Shown here: in pieces, positions 1 through 7,976 of the stretch
Layout: the number at the start of each line of letters is the position of its first letter
Position numbering within the stretch: position 1 is the stretch's first letter
DNA from: Gillisia sp.
Lineage (GTDB): Bacteria > Bacteroidota > Bacteroidia > Flavobacteriales > Flavobacteriaceae
Assembly: GCA_024635655.1 (NCBI GenBank)
Contig: JAGXIL010000070.1
Location: forward strand, 1 to 37,438
Direction: 5' to 3'
Length of the DNA: 37,438 nt
Translations under genes and position numbers: made by a program
The notes under the pieces: generated by a model
Seen by the model: only the letters and a program-made list of their open reading frames with translations
The model's database searches: none
Told to the model about the DNA's origin: nothing

Positions 1-67
1 AACCGCAAACCATTACTTCGGCTATAGTAAAATCAAATTTATTTGGTTTTATTCCCTCTTCCCCTCG

Positions 68-99
68 TTTTGGCAGGACTTATTTATTCCTTATTTTAG
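68..99 (+). promoter_or_regulatory. Candidate Bacteroidota sigma-A promoter of the histidine kinase
   Basis: TTTTG at 68-72 is followed by exactly 19 bases and then TATTTTAG at 92-99, one mismatch from the TAnnTTTG -7 element known in Bacteroidota. The start codon lies 26 bases further on. The same 19-base spacing occurs at the efflux operon promoter at 14183-14213. This is motif matching only. Confidence 0.45.
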
Positions 100-124
100 C
101 AAAAATCCTAAATTTCTCCTATTC

Positions 125-1231
125 ATGGCCAAATCCCTGAACGATAATGCACCTGTAGAAAATCATAAAAAAAGGCAGGAGCTGGAGAATTATTTCGCCA
201 ATACCATTATCCCCCAGCTTTACGTGAATGGAAATATGATCCTGAAAAAATTCACTCCTCCTGCAATGAAGCAATTTTCACTTTCAGATGCAGATATAAA
301 CAAGGATATTCACGAGGTAAAAGAAAACTTCCATTACCCAACTTTTATAGAGAATATTGAGGAGGTGAATCGTACCGGGGAAATTTTAGAGAAAGAAGTG
401 CAGACCACCGACGGGAAATGGTATCAGATGAATATTCTCCCTTACAGGGTGTTTGAAGAAGATCGCACAGACGGGGTGATTATCACTTTTGTAAATATCA
501 CCAAACGACTTATAGCCCTCAAGGAGCTGGAGAAATTAAATTCTGAATACAACACGCTTATCGACGCCCTGTCACACGATATTCAGCAGCCATTATCGGC
601 CATAGTATTGCTTTCTGACGCTTTAACGGAAGCTTATAAAAAACAGGATACTCCGCAGTTTAATAAATGGATAGAAACCTTGAAATCCAGCTCCAATTCC
701 ATGAGGGAGCTGGTAAAGGATTTCATTGTTGAGAATGAAGGACAACCTGAACTTTTAGGAGAACCGGAAAGGGTAAATATTGAAGATATTTCCCAGGATG
801 TGATCCTCTCATTGAAAACAGAGATCTTTAACAAAGGAATATCTATTTCCACAGATTTTCAAACCTCTGAAATCATGTTTTCCAGGAACAATTTAAGGAG
901 CATTTTATATAACCTGTTGCGCAATTCCATAAAGTATAAAAAACCCGGAAGTCCGTTAAAAATAGTAATTTCCTCAATGAAGGCAGAGGGTTATATCCTG
1001 CTTCAGGTGAAAGACAACGGAATTGGAATTGCGGAGGAACACCAGAAAGAAATTTTTAAAAAGGCCACCAGGGTATCGCACAGTATTGAAGGTACAGGAA
1101 TGGGACTTTTTATTATTAAAAGGATGATGGAAAATAATGGGGGAAGGATAAAAGTGGAAAGCGAACTAGAAAAAGGCTCTACCTTTTCTGTTTTTTTCCC
1201 GGTAAACCACGGAAAAAAATCCATTCATTAG
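125..1231 (+). CDS. PAS-domain sensor histidine kinase (orphan)
   Basis: This 368-residue protein has no visible signal peptide or membrane segment, so it is probably a cytoplasmic sensor kinase. Residues about 20-130 resemble the PAS domain that follows CheB/CheR in chemotaxis fusion proteins (a FTPPAM motif, then DGKWYQMNILPYR and DGVIITFVNITKR). The dimerisation/phosphoacceptor helix carries SHDIQQPLSAI with H151. The ATP-binding domain has an N box (LLRNSIKY, N267), a G1 box (DNGIGI, about 297-302) and a G2 box (GTGMGLFIIKRMM, about 323-335). The gene ends at TAG with no response regulator next to it, so its partner is probably elsewhere. The signal it senses cannot be read from the sequence. 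The kinase assignment is firm. Confidence 0.93.
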   Translation: MAKSLNDNAPVENHKKRQELENYFANTIIPQLYVNGNMILKKFTPPAMKQFSLSDADINKDIHEVKENFHYPTFIENIEEVNRTGEILEKEVQTTDGKWYQMNILPYRVFEEDRTDGVIITFVNITKRLIALKELEKLNSEYNTLIDALSHDIQQPLSAIVLLSDALTEAYKKQDTPQFNKWIETLKSSSNSMRELVKDFIVENEGQPELLGEPERVNIEDISQDVILSLKTEIFNKGISISTDFQTSEIMFSRNNLRSILYNLLRNSIKYKKPGSPLKIVISSMKAEGYILLQVKDNGIGIAEEHQKEIFKKATRVSHSIEGTGMGLFIIKRMMENNGGRIKVESELEKGSTFSVFFPVNHGKKSIH

Positions 1232-1392
1232 CTTGAGAATGCTGAACCAAGTTCCTCCTACGCTACTCTTCACTTTCCGGAAAAGCTTTACAACTGTTTC
1301 CTGTTTCTAAGATTAATAAATACTTGACTGCAAAGAACTGATCTCCTGAATATTATTTTTTATTCCAATGTCGGATCATAGCAAATTTTATT

Positions 1393-1411
1393 TAACTTTG
1401 AATTACAAAGT
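1393..1411 (+). promoter_or_regulatory. Palindromic operator overlapping a -7 element (copy 1)
   Basis: ACTTTG-AATTA-CAAAGT occupies 1395-1411 and runs on into ACTTT, so the tail AAAGTACTTT is itself a palindrome. TAACTTTG at 1393-1400 matches the Bacteroidota -7 consensus TAnnTTTG, so a protein bound here would block the promoter. A nearly identical site occurs at 2374-2390. The likely binder is the winged-helix protein encoded at 2042-2341, which would make the operon self-regulated. No clear -33 TTTG is visible. Confidence 0.65.
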
Positions 1412-1418
1412 ACTTTCT

Positions 1419-2045
1419 ATGAAAGCGGAAGATAAATACATAAAAGATATTACCGAGATCCGTTCTATGATGGAACGCTCTACAAAGTTTATATCCTTAT
1501 CTGGCCTATCCGGTATCATGGCCGGAATCTATGCCCTGGTGGGAGCATATATCGCCCACCGGCTGTTTTTTACAGAGAATAATTCCATGCTCTTTAATAC
1601 CATAGACAGGCCGGAAATAACTTCAGAAATGGAGAACCTTATCATTTTAGCGCTCGTTATACTGTTGCTGGCAGTAGGAACAGCAGTTGCTTTATCCCTG
1701 AAAAAATCAAAAAAAGATGGTGAAAAATTATGGAATCCTGCCGCCCGCCGGGTTGTGGTAAATATGGCCATCCCCCTGGTTTCCGGCGGAATTTTTATTC
1801 TCATTTTGATCAGTAAGGGATTATTTGGATTCCTGGCCCCGGCTACTCTCCTTTTTTACGGACTGGCATTAGTAAACGCCAGTAAATTTACCTTTGAAGA
1901 AATTAGATCGCTGGGAATTGTCCAGATCGTTCTGGGGCTCCTGGCTTTCTATTTTATAGAATTCGGACTTATATTCTGGGCATTGGGCTTTGGTTTGATG
2001 CACATCGTGTATGGTATTGTAATGCACCTGAAGTACGAGAAATGA
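1419..2045 (+). CDS. Membrane protein paired with a winged-helix regulator
   Basis: This is a 208-residue protein with six to seven hydrophobic segments, after an N-terminal cytoplasmic stretch containing KDITEIRSMMERSTKFISLSG. That opening is typical of uncharacterised Bacteroidota membrane proteins encoded next to a small helix-turn-helix regulator. The frame is open from 1368, but that upstream start would put the operator and -7 box inside the gene, so the ATG at 1419 is preferred. Its stop codon overlaps the next start (ATGA at 2042-2045), indicating translational coupling with the regulator. No catalytic motif is visible. It may sense or modulate something at the membrane, but the function is unknown. 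Confidence 0.8.
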   Translation: MKAEDKYIKDITEIRSMMERSTKFISLSGLSGIMAGIYALVGAYIAHRLFFTENNSMLFNTIDRPEITSEMENLIILALVILLLAVGTAVALSLKKSKKDGEKLWNPAARRVVVNMAIPLVSGGIFILILISKGLFGFLAPATLLFYGLALVNASKFTFEEIRSLGIVQIVLGLLAFYFIEFGLIFWALGFGLMHIVYGIVMHLKYEK

Positions 2046-2341
2046 AAATGTTCCTTGAAGATCTACATAAAGCCTTTGAAAGCAGGGTTAGGCTGGGTAT
2101 CATGTCTGCCCTTGCGGTGAATGATACTCTGGAATTCACTGTGCTTAAGGAATATCTGGATGTAACAGACGGGAACCTGGCAAGCCATCTCAAGGCACTT
2201 GAGAAAGAGAGTTTTATTGAAGTAAACAAATCATTTGTAGACCGGAAACCTAATACCAAGTATTCTATGACAAAGGAGGGTAAGATAGCATTTGAAGAAC
2301 ATATAACGGCACTTGAGAAATTGATCAAATCTCAAAAATAG
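2042..2341 (+). CDS. Winged-helix transcriptional regulator (HTH_34/MarR-like)
   Basis: This 99-residue protein is a compact winged-helix DNA-binding domain. FESRVRLGIMSAL forms helix 1. The stretch from EFTVLKEYLDVTDGNLASHLKALEKESFIE is the helix-turn-helix with its recognition helix (about residues 31-60). The wing is DRKPNTKYSMTKEGKIAFEEH. It resembles the Bacteroidota family annotated as transcriptional regulator / winged helix DNA-binding domain (HTH_34), which is single-domain and has no ligand-binding part. It overlaps the upstream membrane gene by four bases. Two matching palindromes, at 1395-1411 and 2374-2390, flank this operon and precede the next one, so it probably represses both; that is inference. 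Confidence 0.88.
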   Translation: MKMFLEDLHKAFESRVRLGIMSALAVNDTLEFTVLKEYLDVTDGNLASHLKALEKESFIEVNKSFVDRKPNTKYSMTKEGKIAFEEHITALEKLIKSQK

Positions 2342-2370
2342 AAATTATAAAAACTAAAAAAATTTAAGCT

Positions 2371-2390
2371 TAAACTTTGAAATTCAAAGT
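2371..2390 (+). promoter_or_regulatory. Palindromic operator (copy 2) before the second membrane operon
   Basis: ACTTTGAA-A-TTCAAAGT at 2374-2390 is a perfect palindrome with 8-base arms, and like copy 1 it continues into ACTTT (to 2395). The left arm again includes TTTG preceded by TA at 2371-2372, a slightly expanded -7 element. The next start codon is 115 bases downstream at 2506. It shares arms and the 3' extension with 1395-1411, so both are probably bound by the same winged-helix protein. Confidence 0.65.
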
Positions 2391-2505
2391 ACTTTTAAAA
2401 TAATTATTATTGTGAGAGTTACGTCTGAATTAACAAAATTACCCCCAACCTGACCTATTGCTATCGCTAAGAAAATTTAAATATTAATCTTTAAAAACAA
2501 ATATT

Positions 2506-2841
2506 ATGAACCAGAGAAAAACATCTATTACGGGATCTGTCAACAGAGGATCAGTAATAAAATCAATGCTGATCGGAGCAGGTATAGGCTTATTTGTCAT
2601 CCTGCTTTTCATTACAGGAGCTGAAACTCAGCCTCACTGGCCAAATCTATGGAAAATTAGACCCCTCATAATTACACCTTTGGCGGGAGCATTAGGAGGT
2701 GGGCTTTGTTACGCCTCCATAAAGATCCTTAAAAGAGAAGGTTTACATGCTGCTATAGCTGTTGTTTTAAGCCTTGTAGGCTTTCTTATCGCACTATGGC
2801 TTGGGATAATATTGGGGCTTGACGGGACGCTATGGGATTAA
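2506..2841 (+). CDS. Small three-helix membrane protein
   Basis: This is a 111-residue protein with about 15 polar residues followed by hydrophobic segments at roughly 20-40, 53-72 and 80-105. The pattern SMLIGAGIGLFVILL, then WKIRPLIITPLAGALGGG, is one I associate with small Flavobacteriaceae membrane proteins sometimes labelled KefB-like. Nothing in the sequence supports potassium transport, so I do not use that name. It starts at an ATG after an A-rich stretch and sits 33 bases before a larger membrane protein in the same direction. The palindrome at 2374-2390 links it to the regulator upstream. Function unknown. Confidence 0.75.
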   Translation: MNQRKTSITGSVNRGSVIKSMLIGAGIGLFVILLFITGAETQPHWPNLWKIRPLIITPLAGALGGGLCYASIKILKREGLHAAIAVVLSLVGFLIALWLGIILGLDGTLWD

Positions 2842-2874
2842 TTGGAAGCTAAAGTTAATTTTAAAATTTCAACT

Positions 2875-4116
2875 ATGAAAGATCATATTATTTCCCACCG
2901 CCAGGATCCCGTACAGCTGGAAAAGCTATACCGGTCAAATAAAGGTTCATTTAAAAAAGAGTTTAATGCCCTTTACCCTGAGCTCAAAGGAAGCATTTTT
3001 GCCGAATTTTGGAATGAGAGGCTTAATTACCATAGTGAAGAATTGAACCGGGGATCTGCCGGAGAAATATTCTTTGTGCTAATTGCTTCCCTTGTTGCAG
3101 GAATTATTGCAAAGTTTCCGGCGTTCTTCGGAATAGAAGAAGAATTTTTCTACCCCAGAAATATTGGATTCATCGTTTTTCCATTCCTGGCAGCCTACTT
3201 CGCCCGGAAGAACAAATTATCGGCAAAGAAGATTGGCATTATTCTTATAAGCGTACTTTTTGGAGCGCTATTTATTAATTGGCTTCCCGATGTAAGAGAA
3301 AGTGATACCCTCGTTCTATCCTGTATTCATTTATTGGTGTTTCTGTGGGCCATCCTCGGATTTGCTTACGTTGGCGCAAAAGGTGAAAACCTGGAAAACC
3401 GACTTGGATTCCTGAAGTACAACGGGGATCTCCTGGTAATTTCTGCACTTATTTGTATAGCAGGTGGTATTATGACGGGGATCAGCATTGGGCTTTTCTC
3501 CTTACTGGGTATCAACATCGAGCAATTCTATTTTGAATACATACTAATTTTCGGGCTTCCTGCTGTACCTATTCTTGGCACTTACCTCACACAAAACAAC
3601 CCCCACCTGGTAGGAAAGGTTTCCCCTGTTATTGCCAGGATCTTCAGTCCCCTGGTTTTGGTGATGCTGGTAATCTACCTGCTGGCCATAGTTTATTCCG
3701 GAAAAGACCCATATAACGACCGGGAGTTTCTTTTAATATTCAACGCCCTGCTCATTGGAGTCATGGCCATCATCTTCTTTTCTGTGGCAGGCGCTCCGGA
3801 ATCTAAAAAGACCAGGGCTGAAGTTTTGACCCTTATCCTGCTCTCTGTAGTAACCATTCTTGTAAACGGAATTGCACTTTCGGCCATCCTGTTCAGAATA
3901 TCTGAATGGGGAATTACTCCAAACAGAATTGCTGTTCTGGGTGCTAATCTGCTGATCCTCGTCAACCTGATCATGGTTACAGGAAAATTGTTGAAGGCCA
4001 CTTCTAAAAAAGAAGATCCGGAAAGCGTAGGAAACGTAATTGCCGGCTACCTGCCTGTTTATGTGATCTGGGCGATCATAGTCACTTTCGCTTTTCCCTT
4101 GATCTTCGGACTCTAA
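2875..4116 (+). CDS. Polytopic membrane protein, DUF4153-like
   Basis: This is a 413-residue protein with a short charged N-terminus (KDHIISHRQDP, then an acidic/basic helix to about residue 65) followed by about ten hydrophobic segments. The layout, with a break around NENLENRLGF-like residues and the stretch YSGKDPYNDREFLLIFNALL, resembles the DUF4153 family of Bacteroidota membrane proteins; that match is by memory and moderate. The frame is open from a TTG at 2842, directly after the previous stop, but the ATG at 2875 is the better start. It is probably co-transcribed with 2506-2841 and under the same operator. No substrate can be inferred. Confidence 0.75.
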   Translation: MKDHIISHRQDPVQLEKLYRSNKGSFKKEFNALYPELKGSIFAEFWNERLNYHSEELNRGSAGEIFFVLIASLVAGIIAKFPAFFGIEEEFFYPRNIGFIVFPFLAAYFARKNKLSAKKIGIILISVLFGALFINWLPDVRESDTLVLSCIHLLVFLWAILGFAYVGAKGENLENRLGFLKYNGDLLVISALICIAGGIMTGISIGLFSLLGINIEQFYFEYILIFGLPAVPILGTYLTQNNPHLVGKVSPVIARIFSPLVLVMLVIYLLAIVYSGKDPYNDREFLLIFNALLIGVMAIIFFSVAGAPESKKTRAEVLTLILLSVVTILVNGIALSAILFRISEWGITPNRIAVLGANLLILVNLIMVTGKLLKATSKKEDPESVGNVIAGYLPVYVIWAIIVTFAFPLIFGL

Positions 4117-4341
4117 CGTTATTTTTTGCCCACTATAAAAAAACTATATCATTTACAGATCAGTTGTTATGGAAATTTCATCTGGCAGCTGAAAATCCTC
4201 AGTTGCGTTTTTCTCCTAAGCTCTTATTAGAAGAATTTTTATAAAAGAAAGAAACAGATTTGATTTGCATTCCGAGGTAAGGTTTTTGCAGTCAGGTTGA
4301 TAAGAGGATTGAAGTTGATATATAAAGAAGAGGAAGAGAGA

Positions 4342-5106
4342 ATGGACTATTTTGTAGATAAAAAATCGATTGTGCGGGAGATATGGGGAAATGGAGATAC
4401 GATCCTGTTTATATTCGGAGGTGCCGCTGCAGAATTTGCACTTAACAAGGCGGTAGACTGGCTGTACTTTACCGGCCGCTTACCTGCCGATCCGCTGGAC
4501 AGGTTATTCTCCACCGTATCCTACGCCCGGGAGATCGTTTTTTCTGAAAAGGAAGCTGCGCACAGGGCTATTGATGCTATAGCTGCAATTCATTCTGCAG
4601 TGGAAGAAAAACGCGGCGCAAAGATTCCCGATTGGGCATACCGGGATGTTCTCTTCATGCTCATCGATTATTCTATGCGTTCCTTTGAAGTACTGGAACG
4701 CAAACTGACCTTAACTGAAAAGCAGGAGGTTTTCAACGTTTTTAATCGTGTAGGAATTCGGATGGGAGTCAAAGGACTTCCGGAAAATTTTGAGGAATGG
4801 AAAAAAATGCGAAAAGAACACCTGCTGCAGGACCTGGAATACAGCCATTTTACAAAAGATCTTTACCTTCAGTATCGTAAACATCTTGGGTTAGTACGTT
4901 ACCGGCTCCTGCTGGAGGCGCAAGCATTGGTAGTTCCTAAAAAAGTGAGGGAATTGCTCGGCTTCCGGAGAATTTCTCTTTTAACGCCCGTGCTTGGCAT
5001 ATACAAGTTAAGCAGAACTGTAAAGCTGGATGGGCTTATGAAAGCTATCATTCTTCCTTCAGCATATAAAGATGAGATCAAGGCGCTGGACAGTCAAACT
5101 ACTTGA
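4342..5106 (+). CDS. MpaB/DUF2236-family oxygenase-like protein
   Basis: This 254-residue protein begins with IVREIWGNGDTILFIFGGAAAEFALN, the glycine/alanine-rich helix that in the DUF2236 (MpaB, latex-clearing) family precedes a DPLDRLFSTVSYAREIVF motif, here at about residues 50-67. An AHRAIDAIAAIHSAV helix (73-87) matches the conserved region that usually contains a histidine. Family members include fungal MpaB and the haem enzyme Lcp that cleaves polyisoprene, but most bacterial members have no known substrate. There is no signal peptide, so it is probably cytoplasmic or peripheral. The frame opens at a TTG at 4297; the ATG at 4342, after GAGGAAGAGAG, is preferred. It is transcribed alone, toward the GH26 gene. 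Confidence 0.72.
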   Translation: MDYFVDKKSIVREIWGNGDTILFIFGGAAAEFALNKAVDWLYFTGRLPADPLDRLFSTVSYAREIVFSEKEAAHRAIDAIAAIHSAVEEKRGAKIPDWAYRDVLFMLIDYSMRSFEVLERKLTLTEKQEVFNVFNRVGIRMGVKGLPENFEEWKKMRKEHLLQDLEYSHFTKDLYLQYRKHLGLVRYRLLLEAQALVVPKKVRELLGFRRISLLTPVLGIYKLSRTVKLDGLMKAIILPSAYKDEIKALDSQTT

Positions 5107-5153
5107 ATGTACAGCAAATTTATCAGGTGAAAAGCCTTCTGAACAGACTAAAA

Positions 5154-6305
5154 CTATAGAGGTTCGGGATCTTTTTGAATACCTGCTTTCACAGCTTCTA
5201 TCACTTCAGCATCTGAGATAAAGGACCAGTCTAGGGTTTTATAGGTTGTGGTGTTATCTCCCGAGGCGTGAAAGAATACTACTGATTTTACTTCAGGATA
5301 TTTTTGAGGAATAGAATCCAAAGCCTTTCTATACCATTCGGCCCTGTCCCCTCCCACATCAAGGCTTCCAAATTCTGTGATCATGACCGGTTTTTCATAG
5401 GTAGAAAATTCGTCATAACCTGTCTGAAAAATTTCTTCAAAAGACCACCATTGGCTCCAGGGTGCCACAGTTCCGTAATTGAGAGTGGTAAGTCCTATCC
5501 AGTCCACAAATTCATTTCCGGGATAATATTCGGTGTAGGTTGTATAAGCCAGATGCGGAGACCAGATCCAGATGACATTAGTGGCCCCGGCTTCTTTAAA
5601 TTTGGTGAAAACATGTTGCCATGCTGAAATAAACTCCCGGGGATCATTATTCTGAGGCCCCCACGGATACCTGTAAGGATCGTTCATTTCATGTCCTAAC
5701 CTCAGGAAGACCGGATGTTTAAAATTTTTGGCAGCCAGTGCCCACTTGTTAATATAAGGATCAAATGCTCCTTCTGTAATCAATTTAAGCCCCCCTTTAT
5801 TATTATCTTCCTTCCCCGCAATTGCAGGGAAATCTTCGGGATCAAAATCGTCCAGCCATGGCTCCCAGGTGATCATAGGCATGGAACCAAGATCATGAAC
5901 AGACTGAGCTTTAAGCAACGGAAATTGCTGACTGTTTTTACTACCCCAGGCAGTGTAAAAAGAGATGATTGGTATATTTATTTTTAAGGAATCCTCCAGA
6001 TGTACAATATTTTCAAAGGAGCTGATGGTGTGGTCATCGTAGATCCCCAGAAGTAAAGTATCTGCCGAATTGAGTACTACAGGATTAATTCTGTACCTGT
6101 CAAACCATTTCAAATTCTCACTCCGGTTCTCTTTCCCTGAAACCCACTTTTTTTCAAAACTGGCAAATCCTGAATTCACACTGGTCAGGAAATCCTGAAA
6201 GGGTCCTTTTGACCTGTCTCCGGCATAACTGAGAAGCATGAAAATAAAAGTTCCCGCGACAACAGCGGTAAGGACCAGGAATATTCTGAAGGATATTTTT
6301 TTCAT
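5154..6305 (-). CDS. GH26-family glycoside hydrolase, membrane-anchored or secreted
   Basis: This 383-residue protein opens with a basic-hydrophobic signal or anchor (residues 1-29), so it works outside the inner membrane. It then has a GH26-type barrel. RLGHEMNDPYRYPW around 202-215 contains the general acid/base E206 in the family's HEMN context. KPVMITEFG contains the nucleophile E311. WEPW (147-150) and VIWIWSPH (244-251) line the usual cleft. GH26 enzymes cut beta-1,4-mannan or mixed-linkage beta-glucan, and motifs alone do not separate these. It is the last gene of the operon, 7 bases after the GT2 synthase, so it probably trims or edits the polymer that synthase makes, as BcsZ does for cellulose. 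Confidence 0.85.
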   Translation of the reverse strand: MKKISFRIFLVLTAVVAGTFIFMLLSYAGDRSKGPFQDFLTSVNSGFASFEKKWVSGKENRSENLKWFDRYRINPVVLNSADTLLLGIYDDHTISSFENIVHLEDSLKINIPIISFYTAWGSKNSQQFPLLKAQSVHDLGSMPMITWEPWLDDFDPEDFPAIAGKEDNNKGGLKLITEGAFDPYINKWALAAKNFKHPVFLRLGHEMNDPYRYPWGPQNNDPREFISAWQHVFTKFKEAGATNVIWIWSPHLAYTTYTEYYPGNEFVDWIGLTTLNYGTVAPWSQWWSFEEIFQTGYDEFSTYEKPVMITEFGSLDVGGDRAEWYRKALDSIPQKYPEVKSVVFFHASGDNTTTYKTLDWSFISDAEVIEAVKAGIQKDPEPL

Positions 6306-6312
6306 ATTTAAT

Positions 6313-7953
6313 TCAAACTAAATTTTCCACACGCGTTTTTGACCTCTTTCCGGAAGGCCTGCCTGAGACATTAATTTTATCAATTTCTATATATTTCCAT
6401 GGCTCTTCAGCAGATAATTTTCGGGATTCCCAGGCAGCATAGATCCCCCATACCGTCATTATCATGGCAATGCTTGCAAAGGCAACCATACCCCAAATGC
6501 CCCCGCTGGTCAAAGACAAATTTGCTTCAGCGGTAAAAAACCTTCTGTCCAGTACAATGAAAATGAATGTCGCGATATATAATAATAGAAAAGCAATAAG
6601 GGGTTGCACAAAAGGGGTAAAACCTTTGACTGCCTGTTTGGCGGTGGGAATATAGGGTATATCCCGGTTGAAGATTGCCAATATAAATCCCATTAAAAAA
6701 ACCGGCCAGCAGGCAAACTTTAAGACCATCCCTCTCCAGTGTATCCCCCGCTCCTCTTCCCTGTGACATAACCAGTTCTGTACATATGAGTATATAGCCA
6801 CCCCAAAAAACGCCAGGGGTAACCAGTTAAAAACAAAATCTGTGAATTCCATGTTTGCAGGTAATAGTCCAAACCATAGAAACAAATACGGAATGACCAA
6901 AAACAGGAACATCGTTAATCCGGAGGTGTAAAAGGTGCCAATGGTACAGTAAGATAATTTTTGCCAGAAAGATAAATTCCTCCATAGCTTAGGCACTTCT
7001 TCAAATAAAACCTCGTGCACTCCCCGCGCCCACTTTAATTGCTGCTTACAAAAAGACCCCAGATCCTCAGGTACCAATCCGCGGCTTACAATGATTGGAG
7101 AATAAACAGATCTCCATCCCTGTGCATGTATTCGCACTGCGGTTACCATATCTTCAGCCAGTCCAATCCCATGTCCTCCTGCACTTTCCAGGGCTTTTCT
7201 TCTAAAGGTGCAATTGGCTCCAATAGCGACCGCACAATTTACCCCGTTCATTCCCATTTGTGTGGGTCCGTAGAAACCATAGGTCTGTTCCGCTGCACCC
7301 CTTGCCGTAAAAGAGCGATATTGATTGTAATAAGCCTGTGCCACCTGTACATATCCTACGCGTTTATCTTCAAAATAACCTAAAACTTCATCCAGAAAGT
7401 TGGGAAAGGGAATATGATCCGGATCCAAAACCAGAATGAAATCTTCTGAAGTTCTTTTAAGCGCGGCGTTGATCTTCCCTGCTTTTGCCCCGGGAAAACC
7501 CACAAGTTCCAGCCAAACGGCACCATATTTCTCTGCAACTTTCCTGAAGCGTTCATCCCCTGTATCATCAAGAAGGTAGGTTGTATGCGGATAATTTATT
7601 TTTGAACAAGCTTCCAGGGTTTTTTCAAACATACTCAAAGGTTCCCCGGGAGAGCTGGTGGTAAATATGGCTACCCGAAGCCCATCAAGCGCCGGTATGG
7701 GTGTGGGTTTATCTATTTTTAAATAAGAAATCCATAAAATGGTCATTCTTATAATTCCCCACCAGAAAATAAAAGTTAATACCAGATATAACACCGGGGA
7801 ATTTACATGTTCAGCTCTAAACCACCATTCAGCAAAATGCAGTACGCTCACAATACCTGCAACCACAAGTATCGATAGAACAAGTTTTTTCCTCTTGTTC
7901 ACCTTTGCGGCTTCTCTGAATTTCCAGTAAGAAAGTTTGAACTCTTTATTCAA
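6313..7953 (-). CDS. Cellulose-synthase-like processive glycosyltransferase (GT2)
   Basis: This 546-residue inner-membrane polysaccharide synthase has two N-terminal membrane helices (about 24-41 and 53-76). A cytoplasmic GT2 domain follows, then several membrane helices (about 330-520). The processive GT2 signature is complete: LLDDTGDE (D129/D130), LDPDH (D177/D179), GLAEDM (E267/D268) and QQLKWARG (Q304 and W308 of QxxRW, with K307 instead of R). A FFDPDH-like PilZ region is absent, and the tail is short and basic, so c-di-GMP control of the BcsA type is unlikely. The only start in frame before the membrane helices is TTG. It follows the exporter gene by 23 bases and precedes GH26 by 7. 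The polymer is unknown, possibly a beta-glucan or mannan. Confidence 0.9.
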   Translation of the reverse strand: MNKEFKLSYWKFREAAKVNKRKKLVLSILVVAGIVSVLHFAEWWFRAEHVNSPVLYLVLTFIFWWGIIRMTILWISYLKIDKPTPIPALDGLRVAIFTTSSPGEPLSMFEKTLEACSKINYPHTTYLLDDTGDERFRKVAEKYGAVWLELVGFPGAKAGKINAALKRTSEDFILVLDPDHIPFPNFLDEVLGYFEDKRVGYVQVAQAYYNQYRSFTARGAAEQTYGFYGPTQMGMNGVNCAVAIGANCTFRRKALESAGGHGIGLAEDMVTAVRIHAQGWRSVYSPIIVSRGLVPEDLGSFCKQQLKWARGVHEVLFEEVPKLWRNLSFWQKLSYCTIGTFYTSGLTMFLFLVIPYLFLWFGLLPANMEFTDFVFNWLPLAFFGVAIYSYVQNWLCHREEERGIHWRGMVLKFACWPVFLMGFILAIFNRDIPYIPTAKQAVKGFTPFVQPLIAFLLLYIATFIFIVLDRRFFTAEANLSLTSGGIWGMVAFASIAMIMTVWGIYAAWESRKLSAEEPWKYIEIDKINVSGRPSGKRSKTRVENLV

Positions 7954-7976
7954 GGAGGTCGGGTTTTTAAAATGCG

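Noticed and set aside
1..124. 5' end of another gene at the window start
   Set aside because: No open frame or conserved motif reads into the first 124 bases.
2506..2841. KefB-like potassium transporter label
   Set aside because: At 111 residues with three helices it has none of the parts of a Kef antiporter.
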